Part shown: positions 1 to 8,311 of the stretch, piece by piece
Numbering within the stretch: position 1 is the first letter of the stretch
How the letters are laid out: every line of letters begins with the position of its first letter
NCBI GenBank assembly: GCA_030835135.1
Contig: JAUQWO010000020.1
Location: forward strand, 98,437 to 162,436
Length of the DNA: 64,000 nt
Source of the DNA: Bacteroidota bacterium
Lineage (GTDB): Bacteria > Bacteroidota > Ignavibacteria > UBA10030 > UBA6906
Direction: 5' to 3'
Notes under the pieces: generated by a model
Databases searched by the model: none
Told to the model about the DNA's origin: nothing
Seen by the model: the letters and a program-made list of their open reading frames with translations, nothing else
Program-made: the position numbers and the translations under genes

Positions 1-145
1 GCTTGCTGACCGTGTCGGGATCTTTGTCGGGGGCCGGCTCGTCGCCGAGGAATCCGTGGAAAGCCTGCAAGCCGTGTCCCGGACCGCACACTCGATCGAG
101 GACCTGTATCTTCATTATGTGGGAGATGAGCATGATGAACCATAG
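1..145 (+). CDS. nosF: C-terminal end of an ABC transporter ATPase, NosF-like (partial)
   Basis: Reading from base 2, an open frame runs to a TAG at 143-145 and encodes the last 47 residues of a protein. It contains ADRVGIFVGGRL, the usual stretch after the H-loop of an ABC ATPase, and ends IEDLYLHYVGDEHDEP, typical of the C-terminus of NosF/CcmA-type ATPases. The ATP-binding core lies upstream of the window. It overlaps the next gene (nosL) by 14 bp and is followed by a NosY-type permease, so it is probably the ATPase of the NosFY transporter that supports maturation of the copper site of nitrous-oxide reductase. The family call rests on this short tail plus context. Confidence 0.72.
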   Translation, partial: LADRVGIFVGGRLVAEESVESLQAVSRTAHSIEDLYLHYVGDEHDEP

Positions 146-566
146 TATGGCACTCTGCCTGGTGCTGGCATTTCTCACCGCGGGATGTGGCGGGAACGAA
201 CCCCGGCCGGTGGACATCTTTCCCGAGGATCTGTGCGCGGGGTGCCGGATGGCGATCTCGGATGCCCGGTTCGCGTCGGAGATCATTGCGACCGATGGGA
301 CCGTCCACAAGTACGACGACATCGGCTGTCTGCTTCATGCGAGGCAGGCGATTCCGGTCGATGAGATCGCGGCCATCTTTGTGAAGGACTATGAGACCCT
401 CGCATGGGTCCCGTACGGACGCAGCACGATCGTTTCAGCCGGTATTCACACGCCCATGGCTTCGGGCCGGATCGCGTTCGCCTCGGCGGACCGGGCTGCG
501 GCATTCGTGAAGGCACATCCACCCGAGGAGAAGACCGGTGAAGACTGCGAAGCGTGCACGGACTGA
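132..566 (+). CDS. nosL: NosL-like copper lipoprotein
   Basis: A 144-residue protein with a lipoprotein signal (hydrophobic stretch then LTAGC lipobox), so probably anchored in a membrane outside the cytoplasm. The mature part has the NosL pattern DLCAGCRMAISD followed by FASEIIATDGTVHKYDDIGC; NosL proteins bind Cu(I) and deliver it to nitrous-oxide reductase. The start at 132 is chosen because GGGAG at 121-125 sits 6 nt upstream; in-frame ATGs at 117, 126 and 135 are alternatives. It lies between the NosF tail and the NosY-like permease and overlaps both. nosZ itself would be upstream, outside the window. Confidence 0.85.
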   Translation: MMNHSMALCLVLAFLTAGCGGNEPRPVDIFPEDLCAGCRMAISDARFASEIIATDGTVHKYDDIGCLLHARQAIPVDEIAAIFVKDYETLAWVPYGRSTIVSAGIHTPMASGRIAFASADRAAAFVKAHPPEEKTGEDCEACTD

Positions 567-1401
567 TGCGGTGGCCACGTCGCCCATCGTCCTCATCGCG
601 CAACGGGAGCTTACCATCACCGTCAGGAACCGGTGGACGGTGATCATGGCCGGTGTGTTCGGTGTGTTGATGCTGGTGATCGCCTGGGCCGGCGTCGCTG
701 CCGAGGGGTTTGATGGCATGGCTGATTTCACCCGTACCTCCGCGAGCATGGTGAACCTGGTACTGTATGTGGTCCCGCTGATGGCGCTCGTCCTGGCAAC
801 GCTCAGTTTTGCCGGCGATCGCGGGACGACGGAATTGCTCTTCTCGCAGCCTGTCTCACGAACGGAGGTCATGCTGGGAAAGATCGCCGGACTCTTCGTA
901 GCGATAGGGGGTGCGATGGTGGCCGGGTTCATCGTCTCGGGTGGCGTGGTCCTGTTCCAGACCGGCACGCATGGCATCGGCGGCTTCATCGCCTTCGCGG
1001 TCATGACGTTGCTCCTCGGATTGATCTTCCTGTGTGTGGGCGCCCTTGCCACGATGCTGGCGGGCCGGCGGCCCCGGTCGTTCGGCTTCGCCATCCTGCT
1101 CTGGTTCCACTTCGTGCTGTTCTACGACCTCGTGGTGCTCGGTCTGGCGTCGCAATTGCGCGGGCAGAGCGCGGTGACGGCGCTCTTCCTTACGCTCTTC
1201 GGAAATCCGGTCGATCTTGTCCGTGTCGCTTCATTGATCGTTCTGGACAACGAAACGATCTTCGGCGCAACGGGGGCGGCGCTGTTACGCTTTCTCGGCG
1301 GTCCGGAAGTGAGCGTCCTGGTACTCGTGGTGGCTGCCATCCTGTGGGTCGCCCTGCCTCTGCTCTGGGCGCATGCCGTGCTACGGTCACAGGACATCTG
1401 A
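538..1401 (+). CDS. nosY: ABC transporter permease, NosY-like
   Basis: A 287-residue integral membrane protein with about six hydrophobic segments and the N-terminal ABC-2 permease pattern (IAQRELTITVRNRWTVIMAG, then a GDRGTTELLFSQPVSRTEVMLGK loop) shared by NosY and related permeases. It should pair with the NosF ATPase. The GTG start overlaps nosL by 29 bp and has GAGGAG 8 nt upstream; a second GTG at 571 lacks a ribosome site. The gene order F-L-Y is compatible with a nitrous-oxide reductase accessory cluster. The substrate of NosFY is not settled even in model organisms (a sulfur species is usually proposed). Confidence 0.85.
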   Translation: MKTAKRARTDAVATSPIVLIAQRELTITVRNRWTVIMAGVFGVLMLVIAWAGVAAEGFDGMADFTRTSASMVNLVLYVVPLMALVLATLSFAGDRGTTELLFSQPVSRTEVMLGKIAGLFVAIGGAMVAGFIVSGGVVLFQTGTHGIGGFIAFAVMTLLLGLIFLCVGALATMLAGRRPRSFGFAILLWFHFVLFYDLVVLGLASQLRGQSAVTALFLTLFGNPVDLVRVASLIVLDNETIFGATGAALLRFLGGPEVSVLVLVVAAILWVALPLLWAHAVLRSQDI

Positions 1402-1517
1402 GATGCCCGGACTGTACGCAGGCCGTGGGGTCCGATGAGTGCAGGGAAGGGGGTAGGAGAAGTAGTTACGGAAAGGCGGGCAGGTTGGAGACAAAACACC
1501 ACATCAGCGCTGTGCCA

Positions 1518-1766
1518 ATGGCAGGTTCCCACAAGTGGTTACCCATCGTGGATGACGATCTGTGTACCGGATGCGGCGCGTGTGTTGAAGCCTGCGGGCC
1601 CCGGTGTCTGGAACTTGTCGCCGGCAAAGCTCTGCTCGTCCGGCCGCACGATTGCGGCAGCGAGGAACATTGCATTGCTCCGTGTCAGGAGGATGCGATC
1701 TGGATGACGTGGTTGCCATGGGAAGGCGATCACGGGCGCGGCAAATGGAAGGATGCAACGGTCTGA
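1518..1766 (+). CDS. small dicluster ferredoxin-type protein
   Basis: An 82-residue protein with a classical CxxCxxCxxxC motif (Cys16, 19, 22, 26), a further Cys30, and a looser second set, C46-x5-C52-x3-C56. The first motif predicts a [4Fe-4S] cluster. The second is spaced unlike a normal ferredoxin, so the second cluster is possible but not certain. The C-terminal part is rich in Trp and basic residues. Start uncertain: ATG 1518 lacks a good ribosome site, and a TTG about 33 nt upstream (AAAGG before it) is an alternative. It follows nosY by 116 bp and may supply electrons for nitrous-oxide reduction or its maturation; that is inference from position. Confidence 0.65.
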   Translation: MAGSHKWLPIVDDDLCTGCGACVEACGPRCLELVAGKALLVRPHDCGSEEHCIAPCQEDAIWMTWLPWEGDHGRGKWKDATV

Positions 1767-1779
1767 AAGGGGGGTGCCG

Positions 1780-2469
1780 ATGCGTATCCATTACCTGCAA
1801 CATGTTCCCTTTGAGGGACCGGGGGCGATCGATGCCTTGATGCGTCGATCCGGCATGACGGTCACGTACACCAGATTCCATGATGCATGGGAGTTACCGG
1901 ATCCTGGCGGCCTCGATCTCGTGGTGGTCCTGGGCGGTCCAATGAGCGTGAACGATGGGATGGTGCATCCATGGCTTCCGCATGAGCGGGCATTCATTCG
2001 CCGCGCCATTGACGCTGGCACGAGGGTGCTCGGCATCTGTCTGGGGGCACAATTGATCGCGAGCGCTCTGGGTGCGCGGGTGCACCCGAACAGCGAGAAG
2101 GAAATCGGGTGGTTCCCGGTCACCGGGGTCGCGTCTGCCGGGAATGCTGTCTACCGGTTCCCACTTTCATTCCCTGCGTTTCACTGGCACGGCGAGACGT
2201 TCGATCTGCCGGCGGGGGCAGTGCCTCTCGCCCGGAGCGCGGCGTGCGCCCAGCAGGCATTCCAGGTCGGGCGGCGTGTTATCGGGCTGCAGTTCCACCT
2301 TGAGACCACACCCGCCGCGGTCCGGGATCTGGTCGATCATTGCGGCGATGATCTCATTCCGGCGCGGTTCGTGCAATCGCAGGATGAGATCCTCGGGGTT
2401 GGCGACGATGTCTATGGATCATTGCGCACAATGATGTCCGATCTGCTGCAGTATCTCATGCGCGATTGA
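1780..2469 (+). CDS. class I glutamine amidotransferase-like protein
   Basis: A 229-residue single-domain protein of the GuaA-type glutaminase fold. The catalytic triad is visible: nucleophile Cys87 in GICLGAQL, and His173 and Glu175 in GLQFHLETT. An oxyanion-loop-like VVVLGGPMSVND lies at 48-59. Stand-alone members of this family are annotated as GMP synthase glutaminase-like proteins and usually have no known acceptor; a gamma-glutamyl hydrolase role is also possible. Start 1780 has AAAGGGGG just upstream. Its stop overlaps the possible TTG start of the next gene, but nothing else links them functionally. Confidence 0.82.
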   Translation: MRIHYLQHVPFEGPGAIDALMRRSGMTVTYTRFHDAWELPDPGGLDLVVVLGGPMSVNDGMVHPWLPHERAFIRRAIDAGTRVLGICLGAQLIASALGARVHPNSEKEIGWFPVTGVASAGNAVYRFPLSFPAFHWHGETFDLPAGAVPLARSAACAQQAFQVGRRVIGLQFHLETTPAAVRDLVDHCGDDLIPARFVQSQDEILGVGDDVYGSLRTMMSDLLQYLMRD

Positions 2470-2474
2470 GCGCG

Positions 2475-5435
2475 ATGCGGACCGGACGGGCTGGGATCAT
2501 GGATCGGCATTCGCACATCACCGTACTGCGTCTGTTCCTGCTGGTGATCGGGTCGTTCACGGTTCCCTATCCCGTTCCGGGACAATCCTACCCGTTCACC
2601 ACCCTTACCACAGCAGATGGCCTCGCCCAATCGGCGGTCTCCTGCATCTTCCAGGACTCCCGGGGACGTGTCTGGTTCGGGACCTGGGGTGGGATCAGCA
2701 TGTACGACGCGAAGGAACTCCGGAGCTATCGCAACAGTGCTGTGCGGGTGACGTGCATCGCCGAAGGCTCCGGCGATACCCTGTGGGTCGGTACCACGGC
2801 GGGGCTTGCGCTGGTCGTGTACCGGGGAGGCGCCCTCCACTGGCAAGGTCCCTCCGATAACGGTCTGCCGTCGCCCTATGTCATCACGATGCTGAAAGAC
2901 GCAAGCGGCGCGGTTTGGGTAGGCACGAACAAGGGGCTGGTCGTGTTCGCGCCTTCCGGTGAGCGCTTCCTGTTCGATGCAACGACCGGGCTGCAGGAAG
3001 ATCACATCACGGGCCTGTGGCAGGAGCCGGACGGTGCCGTCCTCATCGGCTCCGCGGGCGGGATCCTGCGGTGCCGGTTGAGCGAATCCCGACTGGTCGA
3101 GACGCACGCGTTGCGTGACAACGGCGTTGTCGGCTCCATGACGCTGCTCCGCGGAGGCGATGTGCTTGCTGCCCTCGTGGACGAACGGCGCGTCGTGCGA
3201 TGGCACGAAGGAGCGTGGCTCACCCTGTTCTCGAGCGATGTCCTTGGCCCCGATGTCCAGGTGCGGAGTCTGGGAGAGGATGCCCAGGGGAACATCTGGA
3301 TCGGCACAACGCTCGGACTCGCGGTGCTTGTCGATGGTCATGCGCACGGGATCACCGGTACCCAGGATCTTCCCAATCGCTACATTGGCGCGATCCTCAG
3401 AGACCGGGAGGACGTGCTCTGGTTCGGGACCGAGGCCGGTGTCCTGAAACTCCCGAGTCTGTTGTTCCGCAACTATGGACATGCGACCGGACTCAAGGGT
3501 GATCACGTCATCGCGGTCTACGAAGACGAACAAAGGAATATCTGGCTTGGCACCTATTCCGGCGCGACACAACTCGCGCCGGACGGACGTGTGACATCGT
3601 TCGGGCCGGCGGAGGGTCTTCCCCATCTTGCCGTGCACTCGTTCATCGAAGCCCAACGCGGGACCCTGTGGATCGGCACATGGGAGGGTCTCGTTGCTGT
3701 TGACCGCGGTGTGCTCGTCCCATCACCTGTTCCGGAACTCCGTCACAGGGCGGTGATCCGGATGCTCCGTGACCCGAGCGGGACGATCTGGTGTGGCAGC
3801 CGTGGACGGATCGTGCGGGTCACACCTGCCGGCAAGGTCCTTCTGACTCTCGGGGCAGAGGAGGGGATCCCCGATGCCGGGATCTGCGCTCTGCACATGG
3901 ATGGAGATGGTACGCTCTGGTTCGGCACTGATGAAAAGGGGTGCGGGTTCTACCGCGATGGGAAGGTTGTGATGATCGGAGCGCCGGAAGGGCTCCCCGA
4001 TCCCTGGGTCATGTCCATCGTGCGTGACAGACAGGGCGTGCTCTGGCTGGGAACCCAACACGGCATCGTCGCGTGGAACGGTACGCGGTGTGTGCCCATG
4101 GCGGTGGACGATGAAGATGTGCGCAGCGGTATTGTGACGTTCGTCGTCTGCGACAGCCTTGGCATGCTGTGGTTCGGTACACAGAGGGGCGTGTATGCGT
4201 GGAATGGGTCTGCGCTGATCCATCTCGATTCCCGCGATGGTCTCATCGCCGACCCGACACGGTGCGGGTCTGCCGGCCGCGAGGGAGACCTGTGGATAGG
4301 TACCATCGGCGGTGTCTCACGGCTTGATATGAAGACCTTTGTCCGGGAGCAACGCCCGCCGGTAGTATCTATCCAGGGCGTGACACCCGAGGGGGATGTG
4401 CTGTCCCAGGACCGAACAGCATTCTCCTTCACCGAGAATACGCTGACGGTGGAGTTCAATGCGCTGAGTTTCAGGGATGAACGGCGGACGGAGTTTCAAT
4501 GGACGCTTGCGGGCATTGACAAAGGATGGCAGCCGCCGCACACCGACCGGCATGTTCGCTACACGCATCTGCCCTGGGGGCAGTATGAATTCCGTGTGCG
4601 TGCGCGCAACCCCCGCACCCCGTGGTCGGACCCTGTACGCATCCCCATCCTCATCGGCCGGCCATTCTGGGCGACCTGGTGGTTCCTCGCCCTTGCCGTG
4701 ACGGGAAGCGCGGGAGTCCTCCTGCTGCTGTATACCCGCAGGGTCCGTGCGCTCGAACAGGAGAGCGCGACGGAGCGCCGCTTCTCGCGCACGCTTCTGG
4801 AGTTCCAGGAAGCAGAGCGCACCCGGATCGCGGGAGAACTCCACGACAGTCTGGCACAGACCCTGGCCATTGCGAAGAACAAGTCACTCCTGGGGATCAG
4901 GAATGCCCATGATCCACTCCGCGCCGGGCGCGAGTTCACGGAGATCTCCGCCACACTGTCCGCGGCCATGGAAGAGGTGCGGGGCATTGCCCATAATCTC
5001 CGGCCGTATCAGCTCGACAGGCTGGGTGTGACACGTGCCCTCCGGTCGCTGGCCGGGACGGTGAGTGCATCCACTCCGCTCAGGATCACCACCGAGATCG
5101 AAAATGTGGACCGGCTGTTCACTCCGGAGATGGGTACCATGGTCTACCGGATCGTTCAGGAGGCGGTGAACAACGTCCTCACGCATTCCGGTGCGGGCGA
5201 TGCTTTCATCGCCGTGCGCCGTTCAGCGCAGGATGTGGTCATCACCATACAGGATAGCGGCCGCGGGTTCCTGCTGGATCGCCGGGCGGGACTGGATGCG
5301 GCGGGATTCGGCCTGAGTGGCATCGCCCGGCGTGCGCGATTGCTCGGCGGCACAGCGGTCGTAGAGTCTTCCCCCGGCGCCGGCACCACGGTGTGTGTCA
5401 CCATTCCCGTTCCGGCACATTTGCAGGAGGCGTGA
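2475..5435 (+). CDS. sensor histidine kinase with extracellular two-component regulator propeller
   Basis: A protein of about 986 residues. After a signal/anchor segment come about a dozen Reg_prop-type repeats, each with a VWFGT/LWIGT strand (residues ~40-630), then a Y_Y_Y domain (YTHLPWGQYEFRVRARN), one membrane helix near residue 740, a HisKA_3 dimerisation domain with phospho-acceptor His in AGELHDSLAQTLA, and a HATPase domain (N-box EAVNNVLTHSG, G-boxes DSGRGF and GFGLSGI). This is the layout of surface-sensing kinases in Bacteroidota-like bacteria, often for polysaccharide or redox signals; the ligand is unknown here. The start is uncertain (TTG 2466, ATG 2475 or ATG 2499). The cognate regulator follows with 1-bp overlap. 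Confidence 0.88.
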   Translation: MRTGRAGIMDRHSHITVLRLFLLVIGSFTVPYPVPGQSYPFTTLTTADGLAQSAVSCIFQDSRGRVWFGTWGGISMYDAKELRSYRNSAVRVTCIAEGSGDTLWVGTTAGLALVVYRGGALHWQGPSDNGLPSPYVITMLKDASGAVWVGTNKGLVVFAPSGERFLFDATTGLQEDHITGLWQEPDGAVLIGSAGGILRCRLSESRLVETHALRDNGVVGSMTLLRGGDVLAALVDERRVVRWHEGAWLTLFSSDVLGPDVQVRSLGEDAQGNIWIGTTLGLAVLVDGHAHGITGTQDLPNRYIGAILRDREDVLWFGTEAGVLKLPSLLFRNYGHATGLKGDHVIAVYEDEQRNIWLGTYSGATQLAPDGRVTSFGPAEGLPHLAVHSFIEAQRGTLWIGTWEGLVAVDRGVLVPSPVPELRHRAVIRMLRDPSGTIWCGSRGRIVRVTPAGKVLLTLGAEEGIPDAGICALHMDGDGTLWFGTDEKGCGFYRDGKVVMIGAPEGLPDPWVMSIVRDRQGVLWLGTQHGIVAWNGTRCVPMAVDDEDVRSGIVTFVVCDSLGMLWFGTQRGVYAWNGSALIHLDSRDGLIADPTRCGSAGREGDLWIGTIGGVSRLDMKTFVREQRPPVVSIQGVTPEGDVLSQDRTAFSFTENTLTVEFNALSFRDERRTEFQWTLAGIDKGWQPPHTDRHVRYTHLPWGQYEFRVRARNPRTPWSDPVRIPILIGRPFWATWWFLALAVTGSAGVLLLLYTRRVRALEQESATERRFSRTLLEFQEAERTRIAGELHDSLAQTLAIAKNKSLLGIRNAHDPLRAGREFTEISATLSAAMEEVRGIAHNLRPYQLDRLGVTRALRSLAGTVSASTPLRITTEIENVDRLFTPEMGTMVYRIVQEAVNNVLTHSGAGDAFIAVRRSAQDVVITIQDSGRGFLLDRRAGLDAAGFGLSGIARRARLLGGTAVVESSPGAGTTVCVTIPVPAHLQEA

Positions 5436-6079
5436 TGATATCGCTGCTCATCGCCGACGATCACCCGCTGTTCCGTCAGGGCATCCGTCGTGCAGTCGAG
5501 GAGGATACCTCCATACGCATCGTCGGGGAGGCCGGTGATGGCGCAACGGCGCTGCGCATGATCAGGGATTTTTCGCCGGATGTCACCGTCCTCGATATTG
5601 ACATGCCACTCATGACGGGGCTGCAGGTGGCGAAGACCGTGCAGGCGGAGCATCTTTCCGCCGCCGTGATCATCCTCACCATCTACAATGGTGGGGACCT
5701 GCTCGACGAAGCGCTGGATGCCGGGGTGCGGGGGTATGTGACGAAGGAGACCGCCGTCCTGCACGTTCTGGAGGCGATCAGAATGGTCGCGGCAGGGGAG
5801 CATTACGTCAGCCCCGGGATGTCGGGTCACCTGGTCGGCCGTCGCCAACGGCTGCGTGCCCTCGTTGACGCACGGCCGGGCCTCTCGCGCCTGACGCCGT
5901 CAGAGCGCCGCATCCTGAGGCTCATCGGTGCGAACATGACCAGCAAGGAGATCGCGGACGATCTCTGCATCAGTTACCGCACTGTCGAAACCCACCGCAC
6001 CAACATCGCCGCCAAACTCAATATCCGCGGCAGCCATGCCCTGTTGAAATTCGCGATCGAGAACAGACACGCGATGTGA
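5435..6079 (+). CDS. NarL/FixJ-type response regulator
   Basis: A 214-residue regulator: receiver domain (acidic pair in IADDHP, phospho-acceptor Asp54 in VTVLDIDMP, Lys in GYVTKET) and a LuxR-type helix-turn-helix near the C-terminus (LTPSERRILRLIG ... SKEIADDLCISYRTVETH). A strong CAGGAGG at 5424-5430 lies before the ATG, and the start overlaps the kinase stop (TGATG), so the pair is co-translated. It should be phosphorylated by the propeller kinase and regulate transcription. Targets cannot be read from the sequence; the envelope-protein genes immediately downstream are the obvious candidates. Confidence 0.93.
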   Translation: MISLLIADDHPLFRQGIRRAVEEDTSIRIVGEAGDGATALRMIRDFSPDVTVLDIDMPLMTGLQVAKTVQAEHLSAAVIILTIYNGGDLLDEALDAGVRGYVTKETAVLHVLEAIRMVAAGEHYVSPGMSGHLVGRRQRLRALVDARPGLSRLTPSERRILRLIGANMTSKEIADDLCISYRTVETHRTNIAAKLNIRGSHALLKFAIENRHAM

Positions 6080-6189
6080 TCCCCGTCTTCACACGCATGA
6101 TCCCCTCCGCTGTTCCGTGTGCTCCTCCTACGTGATCCCCCGTAGACAACATTGCGTGTTCGCCTCTATGGTCTCAGGATGCCAGCGTG

Positions 6190-6198
6190 TGGTATACT
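6190..6198 (+). promoter_or_regulatory. extended -10 promoter element before the barrel gene
   Basis: TGG followed by TATACT is a strong extended -10 box. No -35 hexamer is seen 16-18 bp upstream. The box ends exactly 6 nt before the ATG at 6205, so transcription would be expected to start at the ATG itself, giving a leaderless mRNA. Inference from spacing only. Confidence 0.4.
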
Positions 6199-6204
6199 GC
6201 AGCC

Positions 6205-8304
6205 ATGCAGATGTCGATACCGATGGCATACCCGTCCCCGCGCCGCGGGGTGCGTGCGTGGGTGGCATGCGCATTGACCGTGGGACTGCTGCAGGGGGCT
6301 CCCGATGCGGTCGCACAGGACATGACCTCGCAACTGTTGGGGAGTGAGGGGTGGCGCAGCCGATTCAGTCCGATCGAGATCCAGCTCAGCAGACCGCCGT
6401 CGGACGGCGAGCGTGTCGTTTTGATCGTCGGGACCATGGATGTGACCGACCTGTGTCGGCTCCATGGCGACACGCTGTGGTATCAGCCCGACGTTCTTGC
6501 GATACCTTCTGGCGCCGTGGCGGTGTCCGTGTTCATCGTCTCGGCAGGCAACATCTGGACGGAGGCAGGGAGCCACGCGGTGAACGTCCTGATCTCCGGT
6601 GGTTTCGAACGGAGCATCCTTCAACCCTCGTTCACCCTCTCGTATAGTGGTCAGGTGAACGGAGACGGAGGACGGTCTGACGGCACGCCGCCCCCGGCCC
6701 ATGAGCTGAACGGACAGTTATCCGTGAAGGCAGAAGCGGAACGGAGGGGCATTGGCCTCGGATTCGCTGCGAACATCGTCGGGGTTTCCCATCGCGGCGA
6801 AGCACTGCGCTTCAGCGAACTGGGGGAAGATGCGCCGAAGATCGATCTGGCCAGCGGCCTCGTCGAAGCATGGGTGGGTGCGTCGAAGATCGCGGCAGGG
6901 CACATCAACCATGGCCGCTCGCGGCATCTCCTGAACAACTTCGCCAGCCGCGGCATCTCAGTGACCACGGAGATCGGCGGGCGGGCTGATCTGTCCGGTT
7001 CGGTGATGAATGCCACCGGGGTCGTGGGATGGAGCAATCTGGTGGGATTGGCGAATGCGCGGCACCGGATCTACAGTGGCACACTCGGCGTGAACGTCCT
7101 GCCGTTGACCACCGGCACGCTCCGGATCGAAGGCTCGTACGTCCATGGGTCGCAGCTTCCCCTTGCCAGCTTCGGGCAGGGGGTGATCAATGATGCCGAG
7201 GAAAGCGGGGGGGCAAGTGTCCGGCTCGTCGGCGCCGATCCCGGGAGGACCATCACGCTCGATGCCGGCGTGACGCTCGCTCGCTTCGTCAATCCCAGGG
7301 ATCCTCTCCTCGATCAGGGTCTGGAAACCGTTCCCGTTGAACCGGAAACCAGGCAGGCACGCTATGCCGATGTCACGTGGGATCTGGTGCGTGATGCCGC
7401 AGTTCTTCCTTCCATGTCGGGCCGGCTGAGTGTGGTCTACCGTCATGAACGGGTGGATCCGCTCTTCCGGACGGTCGGTGCGAGCGTTCGTCCGGATCTC
7501 CTTTCCCATACCGTTGAAGCGCATGGCGGGCTTGGGCCTCTCCAGATGGATCTTGTTCATCAGCGTGCAGAAGACAACCTCGCGGATGTCACCTCCATCC
7601 CGAAAAGCGACACACGCCAGACAGCGCTGAACATGATGCTCATCCCCCCGGCATCCGCCGGTCTCCTGCCGGCCTGGCTTCCATCGTTGACCTACAGTAT
7701 GAACAGGACACACCAGGAGAGTGCCATCGCACTGTCGGTCTCAGGGGACCCTTCCGGTGGCGGTTCGGATCAGGTGACCACCACACACGCCGCAGGAGTG
7801 GAGTGGCAGGGCGACTGGCTGCGGGTCGGGTACCGCTGGACGTATACCGATCAGGACAATGCCCAGGCAGGCATCGCCACGGCGGGCACTGTCAACCGTT
7901 CCAACGGTCTGGCGGTCTCCGCAAATTTCCTGGATGGATTCTCCACAGGGCTGGAAGCGGCCCTGGAGTCGAATGAGAACACCGCAACGGGAACGATCCT
8001 GCAGAACCGGCGTCTGGGTGCGACTCTGCTTCTCCCGCTCGCGGCCGGAACGACGGTCACGTGCAATGGATCGCTCTCCACATCAGGTCCGGACGATGGA
8101 TCGGCGGCACAACGAGAGGCGCAGGTGTCGCTCGAAGCATCCACGGCGTTTGACCTGTCATCGTTCTTCATCTTCACATGGCGGGGACGGAGTACCATCC
8201 GGTACTCCTGGAGCGAATTCAGCATGCGCGACGATGTCTTCGGTCTGAGTGCCGCACACCGATCCTGGGCGGTCAACCTCGGCCTTTCCTTCACCATCTT
8301 CTGA
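6205..8304 (+). CDS. outer-membrane beta-barrel protein of unknown function
   Basis: A 699-residue protein with a signal peptide (RRGVRAWVACALTVGLLQ ... AVAQD) and a C-terminus ending in Phe (WAVNLGLSFTIF), as in outer-membrane barrels folded by BamA. The C-terminal ~450 residues show alternating polar/hydrophobic strands separated by short turns; the N-terminal ~120 residues form a separate, probably periplasmic or Ig-like, part. No enzyme motif is seen. In domain layout it resembles the minus-strand barrel protein at 59691-62105 (signal, N-terminal domain, barrel). It is followed closely by two secreted proteins, suggesting one surface-module operon. ATG 6187 and 6223 are alternative starts. 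Confidence 0.75.
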   Translation: MQMSIPMAYPSPRRGVRAWVACALTVGLLQGAPDAVAQDMTSQLLGSEGWRSRFSPIEIQLSRPPSDGERVVLIVGTMDVTDLCRLHGDTLWYQPDVLAIPSGAVAVSVFIVSAGNIWTEAGSHAVNVLISGGFERSILQPSFTLSYSGQVNGDGGRSDGTPPPAHELNGQLSVKAEAERRGIGLGFAANIVGVSHRGEALRFSELGEDAPKIDLASGLVEAWVGASKIAAGHINHGRSRHLLNNFASRGISVTTEIGGRADLSGSVMNATGVVGWSNLVGLANARHRIYSGTLGVNVLPLTTGTLRIEGSYVHGSQLPLASFGQGVINDAEESGGASVRLVGADPGRTITLDAGVTLARFVNPRDPLLDQGLETVPVEPETRQARYADVTWDLVRDAAVLPSMSGRLSVVYRHERVDPLFRTVGASVRPDLLSHTVEAHGGLGPLQMDLVHQRAEDNLADVTSIPKSDTRQTALNMMLIPPASAGLLPAWLPSLTYSMNRTHQESAIALSVSGDPSGGGSDQVTTTHAAGVEWQGDWLRVGYRWTYTDQDNAQAGIATAGTVNRSNGLAVSANFLDGFSTGLEAALESNENTATGTILQNRRLGATLLLPLAAGTTVTCNGSLSTSGPDDGSAAQREAQVSLEASTAFDLSSFFIFTWRGRSTIRYSWSEFSMRDDVFGLSAAHRSWAVNLGLSFTIF

Positions 8305-8311
8305 GGCCTGC

